Made by a program: the position numbers and the translations under genes. The notes beneath the pieces were generated by a model, which saw only the letters and a program-made list of their open reading frames with translations, was not told the origin of the DNA and did no database searches. Source: Clostridiales bacterium (lineage in GTDB: Bacteria > Bacillota > Clostridia > Oscillospirales > Ruminococcaceae). From it: 40,031 nt of DNA. This document shows positions 26,222 through 37,309 of this stretch, piece by piece. Numbering within the stretch: position 1 is the stretch's first letter; the number at the start of each line of letters is the position of its first letter. The stretch is taken from positions 1 to 40,031 of the forward strand of contig JAAYSD010000004.1 of NCBI GenBank assembly GCA_012518465.1, written 5' to 3'.

Positions 26222-26923
26222 ATGGGTACTAAAAAAGCACCAATTATAATGACGGTTATCTTTGCCGTGCTGGCTGGCGCATTAGGTATATTTGCACTTT
26301 ATCATACGGGTGTTTTTTCAGGAAATGAAAGCTCGTCTAATACTGTACATCTTACTGCAGATGAAGAATTAGAGCTTAGAAACGCTACACAGGATTTAAT
26401 TTCCAAAAACATTATAGCATATAGCTTGTTCTATACCGATGAGCTTCCACTTGTACCTGAGCCATATGGAAATGTGCCTGAGGATGGGTATTATGCTGTT
26501 AATATGACCTATAATGATTTAAATAAAAAGCTCTATACTGTTTTAAATCATGCTCCCGACCAAAAGGAAGGCAATGCTGAATACCAACAGATTGAAATAT
26601 TTGTAAATAAAATATATACACCTGATTTAGCTAAAGAAATATTAAATAATTCCGATAATACAAATAAGCCGGTTTTTAAAGATAAAGACGGTAGACTTGG
26701 TGTAAAGGCAGACCATCAGAGTATCTCATCAAAAAGAAATTGGCAGGAAAACATATCTATTTTGTATGATATAAAAACTACTTCTGAATGTGAGATAACT
26801 ATTTTGTTTAACAATGTCACCGAGCAGCAGTATGATAGTGGCGAATTTAATCAAGATGATGTGGTAAAAGCTACAATCTATAAGATCAATGGCGAATGGC
26901 GATTGAATGAAATAGTAGAGTAA
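26222..26923 (+). CDS. Unknown membrane-anchored protein at the head of the atp operon
   Basis: 233 residues. A single N-terminal membrane anchor (about 7-30, APIIMTVIFAVLAGALGIFALYHTG split here as APIIMTVIFAVLAGALG and IFALYHTG) precedes an exported domain of about 190 residues with NTF2-like or Cystatin-like flavour (helix then antiparallel strands, ending VVKATIYKINGEWRLNEIVE); this is inferred by shape only. There is no lipobox and no recognised motif. ATG 26222 has GGAGG 8 nt upstream. It precedes atpI by 44 bp behind the only promoter, so it is co-expressed with ATP synthase. No function assigned. Confidence 0.75.
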   Translation: MGTKKAPIIMTVIFAVLAGALGIFALYHTGVFSGNESSSNTVHLTADEELELRNATQDLISKNIIAYSLFYTDELPLVPEPYGNVPEDGYYAVNMTYNDLNKKLYTVLNHAPDQKEGNAEYQQIEIFVNKIYTPDLAKEILNNSDNTNKPVFKDKDGRLGVKADHQSISSKRNWQENISILYDIKTTSECEITILFNNVTEQQYDSGEFNQDDVVKATIYKINGEWRLNEIVE

Positions 26924-26967
26924 GCTTATATTAAAGTATAGTAAATATATAAAGGACTTTTATAATA

Positions 26968-27366
26968 ATGAAGTCAAAGTCAATAGCATATCAAGAAGCA
27001 ACTGCTCTTTTAATACCTTATATAATTCTAAGCTGCATAACGCTTGCAGTGACGGTGCTTTATTGGGTTTTTTCCGATAATACTGATTTAAAAATGATAA
27101 TTCGTCATATTATATCTTTGATTTTAGGCAGTGTTATTTCATTTCTTCATTTTTATTTATTGGCACAAACTGTCACAAAATCGGTTATAAAGCCACCAAA
27201 AAAAGCAAAAAAATATGTGGCTTCAATGTATGTTTTTAGATATGTAGCTTTGTTTGCAGTGCTTGTTTTATTGATAAAACAGTTTAACTTAAATGTCTTT
27301 TTACTTTGGATACCTTTGCTGTTTCCCAGAGTATATTATATTTTCAAAGCAGCCATTAATAAATAG
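26968..27366 (+). CDS. atpI: ATP synthase subunit I-like membrane protein
   Basis: 132 residues with four hydrophobic helices (about 12-35, 43-68, 84-104, 106-125), the size and layout of AtpI, which helps assemble the c-ring. It has no strong sequence motif; identity rests on its place directly before atpB. AAAGGAC ribosome site. AtpI/UncI proteins have been linked to Mg2+ supply or c-ring assembly, and in Na+ ATP synthases to c-ring formation. Confidence 0.8.
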   Translation: MKSKSIAYQEATALLIPYIILSCITLAVTVLYWVFSDNTDLKMIIRHIISLILGSVISFLHFYLLAQTVTKSVIKPPKKAKKYVASMYVFRYVALFAVLVLLIKQFNLNVFLLWIPLLFPRVYYIFKAAINK

Positions 27367-27398
27367 CTGTACATCATTTAAAAGGCAGGAGGTGTATA

Positions 27399-28145
27399 AT
27401 GTTTTCTATTGTTAGTATGAATTCTACTATCGAAGTGAATGGGCCTAGAATATATCACACCTTTGATATCTTTGGCTTTAAATTTAATTTGACAGAAACA
27501 ATTGTCGTTCAGTGGGTAGTTATACTTTTAATATTATTTATTATCCTCTATCTGACAAAGAATCTAAAGGTTGATGCTGATACAAAGAGGCAAGCGATAG
27601 CTGAAAAGATAGTCATAACTTTTCAAAACCTTATCAAAAACACAATGGACGAAAGATATTCGCCTTTAAGGGTATATATTGCAACTATTTTCAGCTTTTC
27701 TATGATTTCTAGCCTTATGCCGATGATAGGCCTTAGGGCACCTACAACAAATCTAATGGTAACACTTGGTTGGGCATTGTTGACTTTTATAATGATTTTC
27801 ATTAATAAAATAAGGACGGGCGGAATAAAGGGATATGTGGCAAGCCTTTTTCAACCATTCCCTGTTATGCTGCCGCTTAATATAATTGGTGATATTGCTG
27901 TGCCTGTTGCACTGTCTTTAAGACATTTTGCTAACCTTGTTGCAGGCTTAATCATATCTCAATTAATAGCTTTTGGATTAGGCGCTTTATCAAGTGCTGT
28001 GGGTTTACCTTTTGAACTATTTAGAATAGGTATACCGGCGATACTGTCACTTTATTTCGATATTTTTTCTGCAGTAATGCAGGCATTTGTATTTTGTATG
28101 TTGACTATGGTTTATATTTACAATGCGGACTTATCCGCTGATTAA
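27399..28145 (+). CDS. atpB: F0F1 ATP synthase subunit a
   Basis: 248 residues. Ion-channel subunit of F0 that faces the c-ring. Five to six TM helices. The essential Arg is in ALSLRHFANLVAGLI (about residue 173), and the upstream LNIIGDIAVPVALSLR segment matches family helix 4. Strong AGGAGG ribosome site. It begins the canonical a-c-b-delta-alpha-gamma-beta-epsilon order. Confidence 0.96.
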   Translation: MFSIVSMNSTIEVNGPRIYHTFDIFGFKFNLTETIVVQWVVILLILFIILYLTKNLKVDADTKRQAIAEKIVITFQNLIKNTMDERYSPLRVYIATIFSFSMISSLMPMIGLRAPTTNLMVTLGWALLTFIMIFINKIRTGGIKGYVASLFQPFPVMLPLNIIGDIAVPVALSLRHFANLVAGLIISQLIAFGLGALSSAVGLPFELFRIGIPAILSLYFDIFSAVMQAFVFCMLTMVYIYNADLSAD

Positions 28146-28430
<285 letters not shown>

Positions 28431-28465
28431 TCAGCTCCATATTTTCAAAAGGAGGATACTTCACA

Positions 28466-29020
28466 GTGGAATTTTTAAATACTGCACTTTCCGGCATAAA
28501 GGTTATAGCTGCTGATAGTAGCTTTTTACCTCTTGTTGGCATAGATATTGGCGAGCTTGTGATTACATGGGCAAACACCTTGATTTTGTTTTTTATTTTT
28601 AAAAAGCTTTTGTTTGGCAGGGTTGAAAAGGTGCTTGATAAGAGAAATGCTATTGAAAAGGAAAGGCTTTTAAATGCTGAAAAAGCAGAAAAAGAGGCGC
28701 TTGCTATAAAACAAGAATATGAGGAGAGCCTTGCCTCAGCAAAGTCGGAGGCAGATGAAATTGTTAAGACCTCAGTTTCTAAATCTAATAAACTGGCTGA
28801 AGAGATTGTGGCTAACGCAAAGCAAAAGGCTGACTATATTGAAAAACAGGCTTATGCTAAAATTGAAATGGAAAAGCAAAAGGCACTGGAAGACCTTCAA
28901 GAGCAGATTTCTGAGCTTATTGTATATGCGTCGTCTAAGGTTTTGGAAAGAGAAGTTGGAGAAGATGACAATAAGCGATTGATTGAAGAGCTGCTTGTCA
29001 GTTCTCAAAAGGAGAAATAA
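28466..29020 (+). CDS. atpF: F0F1 ATP synthase subunit b
   Basis: 184 residues. Peripheral stalk: one N-terminal TM helix (about 32-50, ELVITWANTLILFFIFKKLLF) and a long charged coiled coil with many Lys/Glu/Ala (60-180), typical of b. Start GTG 28466 with AAAGGAGG about 10 nt upstream; no ATG in frame nearby. It precedes delta by 18 bp. Confidence 0.93.
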   Translation: MEFLNTALSGIKVIAADSSFLPLVGIDIGELVITWANTLILFFIFKKLLFGRVEKVLDKRNAIEKERLLNAEKAEKEALAIKQEYEESLASAKSEADEIVKTSVSKSNKLAEEIVANAKQKADYIEKQAYAKIEMEKQKALEDLQEQISELIVYASSKVLEREVGEDDNKRLIEELLVSSQKEK

Positions 29021-29038
29021 GCTTTATCGGAGGGTGAT

Positions 29039-29602
29039 ATGAGTAAAGGACTGGGCAGTGTTTATGCAGATGCTTTGTACGATGCAGTTATTGAGGATTA
29101 TCCTAAAGGAATCTCACAAGTATATGAGCAGATAAGGCTTGTTGGTGAGATTTTTAAAAGTAATCCTGATGCTGTTGAATTTTTATCCTCTCCCTCTTAT
29201 AATAAGCAGGAGAAAACAAAGCTGATAAACACAGCATTTTCAAGCTTTAATCCTTATTTGCAAAATTTGCTGATTATATTGACATCAGCAAGCAGAATAG
29301 GATATTTTTCATATGTGTTAAACGCTTTTCTTGAGCGATATTATAAGGAAAACAATATTGTGCAAGCAAAGGTTATATCTGCTAAAGCTCTTGATGAACA
29401 AATTATGCAGAAAATCAAAAACAATATTGAGGAAAAGACAAAAAGAAATGTTGTCTTATCTTTAAAAATAGATTCTTCAATAATAGGTGGTATAATCATC
29501 GAGTATGAAGGAAAGCGAATCGACGGTAGCTTAAAGGCACGACTGGATAAGTTTAGTCGTGAGGTTAGCTGCGGGTTAACTGACAAATCTAGGAAAGGCT
29601 GA
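29039..29602 (+). CDS. atpH: F0F1 ATP synthase subunit delta
   Basis: 187 residues. OSCP/delta protein linking the b stalk to the top of F1: an N-terminal helical domain (YADALYDAV opening, [16 protein letters not shown]) and a C-terminal segment ending in [24 protein letters not shown], the family's signature. Start ATG 29039, GGAGGG upstream. 5 bp before atpA. Confidence 0.94.
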   Translation: MSKGLGSVYADALYDAVIEDYPKGISQVYEQIRLVGEIFKSNPDAVEFLSSPSYNKQEKTKLINTAFSSFNPYLQNLLIILTSASRIGYFSYVLNAFLERYYKENNIVQAKVISAKALDEQIMQKIKNNIEEKTKRNVVLSLKIDSSIIGGIIIEYEGKRIDGSLKARLDKFSREVSCGLTDKSRKG

Positions 29603-29607
29603 TTATT

Positions 29608-31113
29608 ATGGAATTACGCCCTGATGAAATTTCAGCGATAATTAAACACCATATTAAAAATATGGATAAAAAAATCAGCTATGAAGAGGTAGGTACTGTT
29701 ATCTTTGCTGGTGATGGCATTTTACGTATTCATGGCTTGGATAATTGCATTGTTAATGAGCTTTTGCAGCATGAAAACGGTTCATACTGCTTGGCTTTAA
29801 ACTTAGAAAATGACTATGTCAGTGCTGTTATGATGGGTAACGAAACTGACATTAATGAAGGCGATATTATCCGTAGAACAGGCGAGATAATTTCTGTTCC
29901 CGTTGGGGAAGGGCTTTTAGGCAGGGTTGTAAATCCTCTTGGAAAGCCAATTGACGGACTTGGTGAAATTAAATATTCAAAAACACGCCCTATTGAAAGG
30001 ATAGCACCGGGAATTATCACAAGAAAAAGTGTAAAAACCCCCTTGCAGACTGGTATAAAGGCTATTGACAGCATGATACCAATAGGAAGAGGTCAAAGAG
30101 AGCTTATTATAGGCGACAGGCAAACAGGAAAAACAACTATTGCCATTGATACAATTATAAACCAAAAGGGCAAAGATGTAATTTGTATTTATGTTGCAAT
30201 AGGGCAAAAAAACTCTACTGTTAGTTCAATTGTAGAACAGCTAAGGCAAAACGGTGCTATGGACTATACAATTGTTGTTTCTGCAAGTGCATCTGAGCTT
30301 TCTCCTATACAATACATTGCACCTTATTCCGGTTGTGCAATGGCAGAAGAGTTTATGGAAAATGGTAAGGACGTGCTTGTTGTTTATGATGATTTATCAA
30401 AGCACGCTGTTGCTTATCGTGCAATGTCCTTACTTTTAAAAAGGCCGCCGGGACGTGAGGCATATCCGGGTGATGTTTTTTATCTACATTCTCGTTTATT
30501 AGAAAGGGCAGCAAGTATTGCACCTGAGTATGGTGGTGGTTCTATTACTGCACTTCCTATTATAGAAACACAGGAGGGCGATGTATCTGCATATATTCCT
30601 ACCAATGTAATTTCTATTACAGACGGACAGATTTTTCTGGAAAGCGAGCTTTTTCATGCCGGTGTGAGACCCGCTGTTAATCCCGGTATATCCGTATCAC
30701 GTGTAGGCTCTAACGCTCAGATAAAGGCAATGAAAAAAGTAGCGGGCAGACTAAGACTTGATTATTCACAATATAAGGAAGTGGCTGCATTTGCACAGTT
30801 CGCCTCCGATTTAGATAAGGAAACAAAACAAACTCTTGATAAGGGCGAGAGAACTGTTGAGGTATTAAAGCAAAATAGAAATTCCCCCCTCCCTGTTGAA
30901 CATCAGGTGATGATTATTTACGCTGTTACTAATAATTATTTAAATGATATTCCTTTAGAAAGGGTTTCAGATTTTGAGAGGGATTTTTTAAGCTATGCAG
31001 ACGAAAAGCACCCTCAGATAAGTGCAAACATTAGTAGTACAAAGGATTTTGATGATGAAACAAAATCATTGCTTGATAATGCTTTGATTGAGTTTAAAAA
31101 GATTTTTTCGTAA
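29608..31113 (+). CDS. atpA: F0F1 ATP synthase subunit alpha
   Basis: 501 residues. Non-catalytic nucleotide-binding subunit of F1: Walker A GDRQTGKT (about 169-176), [33 protein letters not shown], and the C-terminal alpha signature [14 protein letters not shown]. Full length. Ribosome site GGAAAGG. Intact, no anomalies. Confidence 0.98.
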   Translation: MELRPDEISAIIKHHIKNMDKKISYEEVGTVIFAGDGILRIHGLDNCIVNELLQHENGSYCLALNLENDYVSAVMMGNETDINEGDIIRRTGEIISVPVGEGLLGRVVNPLGKPIDGLGEIKYSKTRPIERIAPGIITRKSVKTPLQTGIKAIDSMIPIGRGQRELIIGDRQTGKTTIAIDTIINQKGKDVICIYVAIGQKNSTVSSIVEQLRQNGAMDYTIVVSASASELSPIQYIAPYSGCAMAEEFMENGKDVLVVYDDLSKHAVAYRAMSLLLKRPPGREAYPGDVFYLHSRLLERAASIAPEYGGGSITALPIIETQEGDVSAYIPTNVISITDGQIFLESELFHAGVRPAVNPGISVSRVGSNAQIKAMKKVAGRLRLDYSQYKEVAAFAQFASDLDKETKQTLDKGERTVEVLKQNRNSPLPVEHQVMIIYAVTNNYLNDIPLERVSDFERDFLSYADEKHPQISANISSTKDFDDETKSLLDNALIEFKKIFS

Positions 31114-31141
31114 CTTTTAAATTATATAGAAAGGTGAGTTT

Positions 31142-31993
31142 ATGTCAACACCTTCCGTTAAGAGCATAACAAAAAGGATAAAAAGTATAAGCTCCACCTT
31201 GCAAATAACAAAAGCAATGGAGCTAGTTGCCACTAGCAAGCTAAAAAAGGCTAAAGAAACAGCAAGTATTTCTCAGCCTTATTTTCAGGCTATATATGAA
31301 ACCATGTCGGATATAGCAAGCAGTGCTGATACTGCATCTCAGTATACTTCACCTAGGGAAGTAAAAAAGGCAGTTTTTATTGTTATAGCAGGCGATAGAG
31401 GGCTTGCAGGTGGATATAATTCTAATATTTTTAAACTGGCAATAGCTGAGGAAAAAAAGCTTGGAATAAAGCCTGATATTATAGCTATCGGGAAAAAATC
31501 AGTGGATTTTTTCAGTAAAAAGGATTATAATATTATTTCGTCTTATGTAAATGTAGGAGGAAATGTGTCTCACGCAATGTGCAGAGATATTGCTGATAAC
31601 TTTGTTGAAGGATTTAGCAGTGGTAATATCGATTTAGTAAGGATTTTTTACACCTCATTTGTTTCAGCTATAAAGCAGGAAGAGCTGAGCATTGATGTTT
31701 TACCCGTTCCGTTAAAAAGCACTAATCAGAAAAGTTATATTGAATACGATCCTAGTCCTATTGTTGTTTTTGATAGGATAATACCTCAGTATTCCGCCGG
31801 TATTCTCCATTGCTCTATTGAAGAGGCATTTACTGCTGAGCAAGCAGCTAGGCGTACTGCTATGGAAAATGCAAATAAAAACGGTGAGGAAATGCTTGAA
31901 AAAATATCTCTTCAGTATAATAGGGCAAGACAAGCAGGAATTACTCAGGAAATTACAGAGATAGTTTCCGGTTCTGCTGCTCAAGGAAATTAA
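31142..31993 (+). CDS. atpG: F0F1 ATP synthase subunit gamma
   Basis: 283 residues. Central rotor shaft. N-terminal helix (KSITKRIKSISSTLQITKAMELVATSK split as KSITKRIKSISSTLQITKA then MELVATSK), the GDRGLAGGYN motif (about 83-92) and the C-terminal helix TAMENANKNGEEML...YNRARQAGITQEITEIVSG. Ribosome site AAAGGTGAG. A 64-bp gap to atpD carries no clear hairpin. Confidence 0.97.
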   Translation: MSTPSVKSITKRIKSISSTLQITKAMELVATSKLKKAKETASISQPYFQAIYETMSDIASSADTASQYTSPREVKKAVFIVIAGDRGLAGGYNSNIFKLAIAEEKKLGIKPDIIAIGKKSVDFFSKKDYNIISSYVNVGGNVSHAMCRDIADNFVEGFSSGNIDLVRIFYTSFVSAIKQEELSIDVLPVPLKSTNQKSYIEYDPSPIVVFDRIIPQYSAGILHCSIEEAFTAEQAARRTAMENANKNGEEMLEKISLQYNRARQAGITQEITEIVSGSAAQGN

Positions 31994-32030
31994 GCAATAA
32001 CAATGTAGCCATTATTTCGGGTATGTTTAA

Positions 32031-33458
<1,428 letters not shown>

Positions 33459-33477
33459 TATTTGAAAGGAATAGAAA

Positions 33478-33879
33478 ATGACACCTTTCAGACTGAAAAT
33501 AATTACACCATATGGTGTGTTTTTCGATGGAGAAACAACAAATGTCATAGTTAGGACTACCGAGGGAGATATGGCTGTTCTTGCAGGGATTCAGCCTTAT
33601 GTTTCCGTGCTGGGTATTGGCAAGCTAAGGATTATGTTGGGTGAAAAATATCGTTATGCTTCAACTTCAGGTGGAATAATCAAAGCTGATAAAAACGAAA
33701 CTGTGATTATTGCAAATACTTGTGAGTGGGCCGATGAAATAGATATTATTCGTGCTGAAAATGCAAAACAAATCGCTGAGGAAAGACGAAAAAATGCCAA
33801 TACAACAAATGATATAAAGCTTGCAGAATATAAATTGCACAGGGCAATAAATAGGATTGATACAGCGAAATTTAAATAA
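33478..33879 (+). CDS. atpC: F0F1 ATP synthase subunit epsilon
   Basis: 133 residues. Rotor-bottom regulatory subunit: beta sandwich (PFRLKIITPYGVFFDGE, EGDMAVLAG, TSGGIIKADKNETVIIANTCEWADEID split in the family order) and a C-terminal helical hairpin (from about 88). Last gene of the atp set, but the transcript continues into galM 12 bp on. Confidence 0.95.
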   Translation: MTPFRLKIITPYGVFFDGETTNVIVRTTEGDMAVLAGIQPYVSVLGIGKLRIMLGEKYRYASTSGGIIKADKNETVIIANTCEWADEIDIIRAENAKQIAEERRKNANTTNDIKLAEYKLHRAINRIDTAKFK

Positions 33880-33891
33880 TGGTGGTGTGTT

Positions 33892-34914
33892 ATGCCAATA
33901 AGCATAGATGATTTTGGCTCAACAAATGATGAAAATATTTCATTAATTACAATAAAGCTAAATAGTGGTTTTTCAGCGAGTTTTTCTCAGTATGGCGCTG
34001 CTATTGTTAGAATAATATGTAAGGATATCAAGGGTGAGTTTTCCGATGTTGTACAAGGGTATGATAGCGTCGAAGGCTATGTTAATGGCGGCTCATGTCA
34101 AGGTGCTGTTATAGGCAGGTTTGCAAATAGAATTGCAAATGCCACGATTGATATTGATAACAAAAAATATCAGCTAAACGCCAACTGCGGTAAACATTTG
34201 CTGCATGGCGGAAACGTAGGATTTCAAAATTCTATTTGGGAGATTGAATCTTTAGGTGAAAACTTTGTAGAGTTTTCATATCTGAGTCAAGATATGGATG
34301 CAGGCTTTCCGGGGAATTTGCGAGTCAAGGTTAAATACACAGTGGAAAATGATTCTGTCCGTATTGATTATTATGCTGCTGCTGATAAAAAGACAGCGGT
34401 AAATCTCACAAACCACGCTTATTTTAACCTCAGTGGAAAGCATGATTCACAAGTGAATGACAATATTTTGCAAATTGATGCCGATATGATTACAATTCCT
34501 GATGAAATGAATGTTCCAACAGGTGAATTTAAAGATGTAACGGAAACTATCTTTGATTTTAGAAAACCTCGTGCAATTGGCGAAAATTCATATGACCATA
34601 ATTTTGTGCTTAACGGCTTTAAAGGTTTGGAAAATAAAGATATATTTAAAGCATCGTCACTATATGACCCTAAAAGCGGTAGAATTATGCACTGCTACAC
34701 AAATAAGCCGGGGATACAGGTATATACAGCAAATGGCTTAAATGAAATAGGTAAGGGGAATGTATTCATGCCAAGTCGCAGCTCAATCTGCTTGGAAACA
34801 CAGTATTTCCCTGATTCGCCAAATCAAAAGAGCTTTCCATACAAGTATTTAGACATTGGTGAGGAGTATAGTTTCACTACAATTTATAAATTTGAGGTGG
34901 GCAAAGATCTGTGA
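33892..34914 (+). CDS. galM: Aldose 1-epimerase (mutarotase)
   Basis: 340 residues. Interconverts alpha and beta anomers of aldoses, feeding galactose into the Leloir route. Motifs: GRFANRIANA (Arg-rich substrate site), HLLHGG, NLTNHAYFNLSG with the catalytic His, YDHNFVLNG, and the C-terminal LETQYFPDSPN containing the catalytic Glu. ATG 33892 with GGTGGTG upstream. Co-transcribed with the ATP synthase genes; the same window carries galT on the opposite strand. Confidence 0.92.
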   Translation: MPISIDDFGSTNDENISLITIKLNSGFSASFSQYGAAIVRIICKDIKGEFSDVVQGYDSVEGYVNGGSCQGAVIGRFANRIANATIDIDNKKYQLNANCGKHLLHGGNVGFQNSIWEIESLGENFVEFSYLSQDMDAGFPGNLRVKVKYTVENDSVRIDYYAAADKKTAVNLTNHAYFNLSGKHDSQVNDNILQIDADMITIPDEMNVPTGEFKDVTETIFDFRKPRAIGENSYDHNFVLNGFKGLENKDIFKASSLYDPKSGRIMHCYTNKPGIQVYTANGLNEIGKGNVFMPSRSSICLETQYFPDSPNQKSFPYKYLDIGEEYSFTTIYKFEVGKDL

Positions 34915-35588
34915 GAATGAGGAGAAAAAAGCATCTTAATGAAAGAATAGAAAAAGTCAGAGATGTTTTAATAGAAATGCAGTGCCGAGGTGAAGATGTC
35001 TTTGCCCCCCTGCATGAAGATAAATTTTTTAACAGCCAAAGAGTCTTTGGAAATAATAATCCCCTTTATATAGAAATAGGATGTGGAAAAGGCGGCTTTG
35101 CTATAAAAGCAGCAAAGCTTATTAAGGATATTAACTTTATTGCAATAGAGAAAAACCCCAATGTGCTTGTCACTGGGGCTGAGGCTTTAATGAAAGATAA
35201 TTTGCCTAATCTCAAGTTTTGCATAGGAGAGGCTGAAAACTTGACTCATTTATTTAAGGAAAATTCAGCTGAAAGGATTTATCTTAACTTTAGCTGTCCT
35301 TATTTTAAAAAATCATACTTTAAAAATAGATTGACGTATTCAAGATTTTTAAAGGTTTATCGACAAATCCTAGTACCCGATGGCGAAGTTCATATGAAAA
35401 CTGATAATCAAAATTTGTTTGAATTTTCGTTAGAGCAGTTTTCTCAAAACCAATTTCACCTAAAAAATATATCCTTAAATTTGCACCAAAGTGGATTTAA
35501 GGATAATATTATGACCGAGTATGAAGAGAAGTTTGTAGCCGAAGGCTTACCTATCTACCGTTTAGAAGCAGTTAATAAAAAGATTTAA
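34911..35588 (+). CDS. trmB: tRNA (guanine-N7-)-methyltransferase with altered DPWP motif
   Basis: 225 residues. Makes m7G46 in tRNA. SAM site YIEIGCGKGGFAI (about 53-65), acidic strand FIAIEKN, and the C-terminal HMKTDN. The usual NFxDPWPKxRHxKRR signature reads LNFSCPYFKKSYFKNRLTY: the conserved Asp is Cys 129 and the Trp-Pro is Tyr-Phe. Start GTG 34911 overlaps the galM stop by 4 bp (GTGA coupling), and MRMRRK is a typical TrmB opening; ATG 34917 is the alternative. Its stop overlaps that of the converging ECF gene. Activity needs testing because of the altered motif. Confidence 0.85.
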   Translation: MRMRRKKHLNERIEKVRDVLIEMQCRGEDVFAPLHEDKFFNSQRVFGNNNPLYIEIGCGKGGFAIKAAKLIKDINFIAIEKNPNVLVTGAEALMKDNLPNLKFCIGEAENLTHLFKENSAERIYLNFSCPYFKKSYFKNRLTYSRFLKVYRQILVPDGEVHMKTDNQNLFEFSLEQFSQNQFHLKNISLNLHQSGFKDNIMTEYEEKFVAEGLPIYRLEAVNKKI

Positions 35589-36109
35589 TCTAAATTTTGC
35601 TTTTTAATAAGACGATTGTTTAAAAGTCGGCATAGCAATAAGAAAATCACCCCACTAGCGATGGCTTGTATCGTATTTGTATAAATACTTGCAAATCCTC
35701 CGTTTTTAAGTATAAATTCTTCTGCCACAAAATAACCCGCTACTGTAAATGCCCCCGATAGTATAATGCCAATTATTGTCCTTGTGCAAATAAGCTGTTT
35801 TAGTGGCTTTTTACCTATTGCCAAGTAGAGAATAAGAGCATTAACAGATTTAATAACAATTGTTGGTATTATATATATTTGATAACCGGCTATTAAATCA
35901 GCCAGCCCTCCTCCTATTCCTGCTGCTGCGATACCAAAGGGAAAGGGCAGCATAATACAAGCAAAATATATTAATGAATCGCCAAAATGAACATATCCAT
36001 TTATAGTAGGCAGCTTAATAAATGCTGTTAATAATGCTATAAGTGCAGCTAACACTCCTGTTGTACAGATATGAAAAATATTTTTTTGATTTTTCTCGTT
36101 TGTTTTCAT
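35585..36109 (-). CDS. ECF transporter S component, probably vitamin B6-related
   Basis: 174 residues, six hydrophobic segments, the form of an energy-coupling-factor substrate-binding S subunit: ALIALLTAFIKLPT opening with HFGDSLIYF (the Gly-Asp after helix 2 is common in the family), PFPFGIAAAGIGGGLADLIAGY. It works with a shared EcfA-EcfA'-T module not in the window. Adjacent to a pyridoxal-type kinase 28 bp upstream in the same operon, which suggests a B6 vitamer as substrate; thiamine precursors are an alternative. It ends sharing TTAA with the trmB stop. Confidence 0.82.
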   Translation of the reverse strand: MKTNEKNQKNIFHICTTGVLAALIALLTAFIKLPTINGYVHFGDSLIYFACIMLPFPFGIAAAGIGGGLADLIAGYQIYIIPTIVIKSVNALILYLAIGKKPLKQLICTRTIIGIILSGAFTVAGYFVAEEFILKNGGFASIYTNTIQAIASGVIFLLLCRLLNNRLIKKQNLD

Positions 36110-36137
36110 ATTATCCCCCTCTTATGTTTATATTAAT

Positions 36138-36959
36138 TTAAAAAAGTTTGCTAAGTGTATTTAGTAGAGGTTCAAATGCTATTCCATCAAGTGGTACAGC
36201 AGATTGACCCTCGGTAAACTTCATAGCTTTATATAGAAAATCTGAGGCAATTTTTACTGATTGCTTTAGATTATTTTTTTGCATAACAAGCCCCGTGATA
36301 ATTGATGAAAACAAGTCGCCCATCCCTGAATATTTTGTTTTTACCTCAGGAGAATGAAAGTAATATTCATCACTGTTTTCTAAAACAAAGGTAATTATCT
36401 CATCTCCTTGCTTAATACCCGTTATAACAACATTTTGGCAGCCTTTTTTCTTCAGCCTTTGAGCAAGAGCCTTTGCTTCTTGTATACTAATATTATTTCC
36501 ATTAAATTTCGTATCGGACAGCAGACAAGCCTCAGTAACATTAGGAGTAATAATATCAGCTATACTAATAAGATTTTTCATACTACTGCAGTATCTTTTG
36601 TCAAATACGGGATAAAGCTCACCATCATCTCCCATAACAGGATCAATAATTATTTTAGCTTTATCATTTTCATGATTTTCAATAAAATCAAGTGTAATGT
36701 CAATTTGCTTTGTACTACCGAAAAAACCAGTATAGATTCCATCAAAAGCTGTATCACTCCAATTTTTAAGATAAGTATCAAGCCTATTTTCCATATCAAA
36801 AAAATAATAATCGTCAAAGCCTGTTTGCTTCGATAGAATTGACGTTGGTGCAGGACATGGCTGACAGCTTAGTGTACTTAAAATTGATATTGCAGTAGTT
36901 AGTGAGCATCTGCCAAGCCCCGATATATCGTTTATACAAGCTATTTTTGGTATTGTCAT
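36138..36959 (-). CDS. Pyridoxamine/pyridoxal kinase (PfkB/PdxK-like)
   Basis: 273 residues. ATP-dependent kinase of the PdxY/ThiD-type ribokinase fold that phosphorylates pyridoxal, pyridoxamine or pyridoxine: NDISGLGRCSLTTAISILS opening, YTGFFGS, IDPVMGDDGELY, ITPNVTEA, and the GxGD catalytic loop as SGMGDLFSS (Asp near residue 222; Met in place of the more usual Thr). Its ATG has AGGAGGGG about 6 nt upstream. First gene of an operon with the ECF S component. Confidence 0.9.
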   Translation of the reverse strand: MTIPKIACINDISGLGRCSLTTAISILSTLSCQPCPAPTSILSKQTGFDDYYFFDMENRLDTYLKNWSDTAFDGIYTGFFGSTKQIDITLDFIENHENDKAKIIIDPVMGDDGELYPVFDKRYCSSMKNLISIADIITPNVTEACLLSDTKFNGNNISIQEAKALAQRLKKKGCQNVVITGIKQGDEIITFVLENSDEYYFHSPEVKTKYSGMGDLFSSIITGLVMQKNNLKQSVKIASDFLYKAMKFTEGQSAVPLDGIAFEPLLNTLSKLF

Positions 36960-36981
36960 AATCCCCTCCTGTGTTTTTTAT

Positions 36982-37010
36982 ATTATATATCTTTGTAGTT
37001 AGTTTAACAA
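36982..37010 (-). promoter_or_regulatory. Promoter of the pyridoxal kinase operon
   Basis: On the minus strand TTGTTA (37005-37010), 17-bp spacer, TATAAT (36982-36987); short leader of about 15-20 nt. Confidence 0.65.
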
Positions 37011-37232
37011 ATTATAAAATTTAGTAAATAAAAATATAATTTTTATGCAATATTTACATATAATAAGCTGTGGTTGTATTAAACTTAAAGCAAAGTACAC
37101 ATTGTTTTACGTTAGTGTGTTAATATATTAAAATGATTATAATAAAACATACTAAAAATAAGCAAAAATATTTTATAAAACTGTGCAATATGTAGAACAA
37201 TAAAAAATACCGAGTTTTGTGACTTAGTCTAT
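37011..37232. other. AT-rich spacer, no gene seen
   Basis: The spacer between the divergent kinase and rubredoxin promoters holds only AT-rich sequence. I found no frame with a ribosome site and no stable hairpin. Confidence 0.4.
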
Positions 37233-37262
37233 TTGACTTTTGAATATACTACGTGTTACAAT
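37233..37262 (+). promoter_or_regulatory. Rubredoxin promoter with PerR-like box and dyad
   Basis: TTGACT (37233-37238), 18-bp spacer, TACAAT (37257-37262). A 15-mer overlapping the -10 (37256-37270) matches the PerR consensus TTATAATNATTATAA in 11 of 14 fixed positions. A further dyad ATACCT-AAA-AGGTAT (37267-37281) follows. Confidence 0.5.
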
Positions 37263-37309
37263 AATAATACCTAAAAGGTATAATAATAGATACAGAAAGG
37301 GAAAATGCT

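Noticed and set aside
36408..36836. 142-codon plus-strand frame inside the pyridoxal kinase gene
   Set aside because: It is antisense to a clearly conserved kinase and has no ribosome site.
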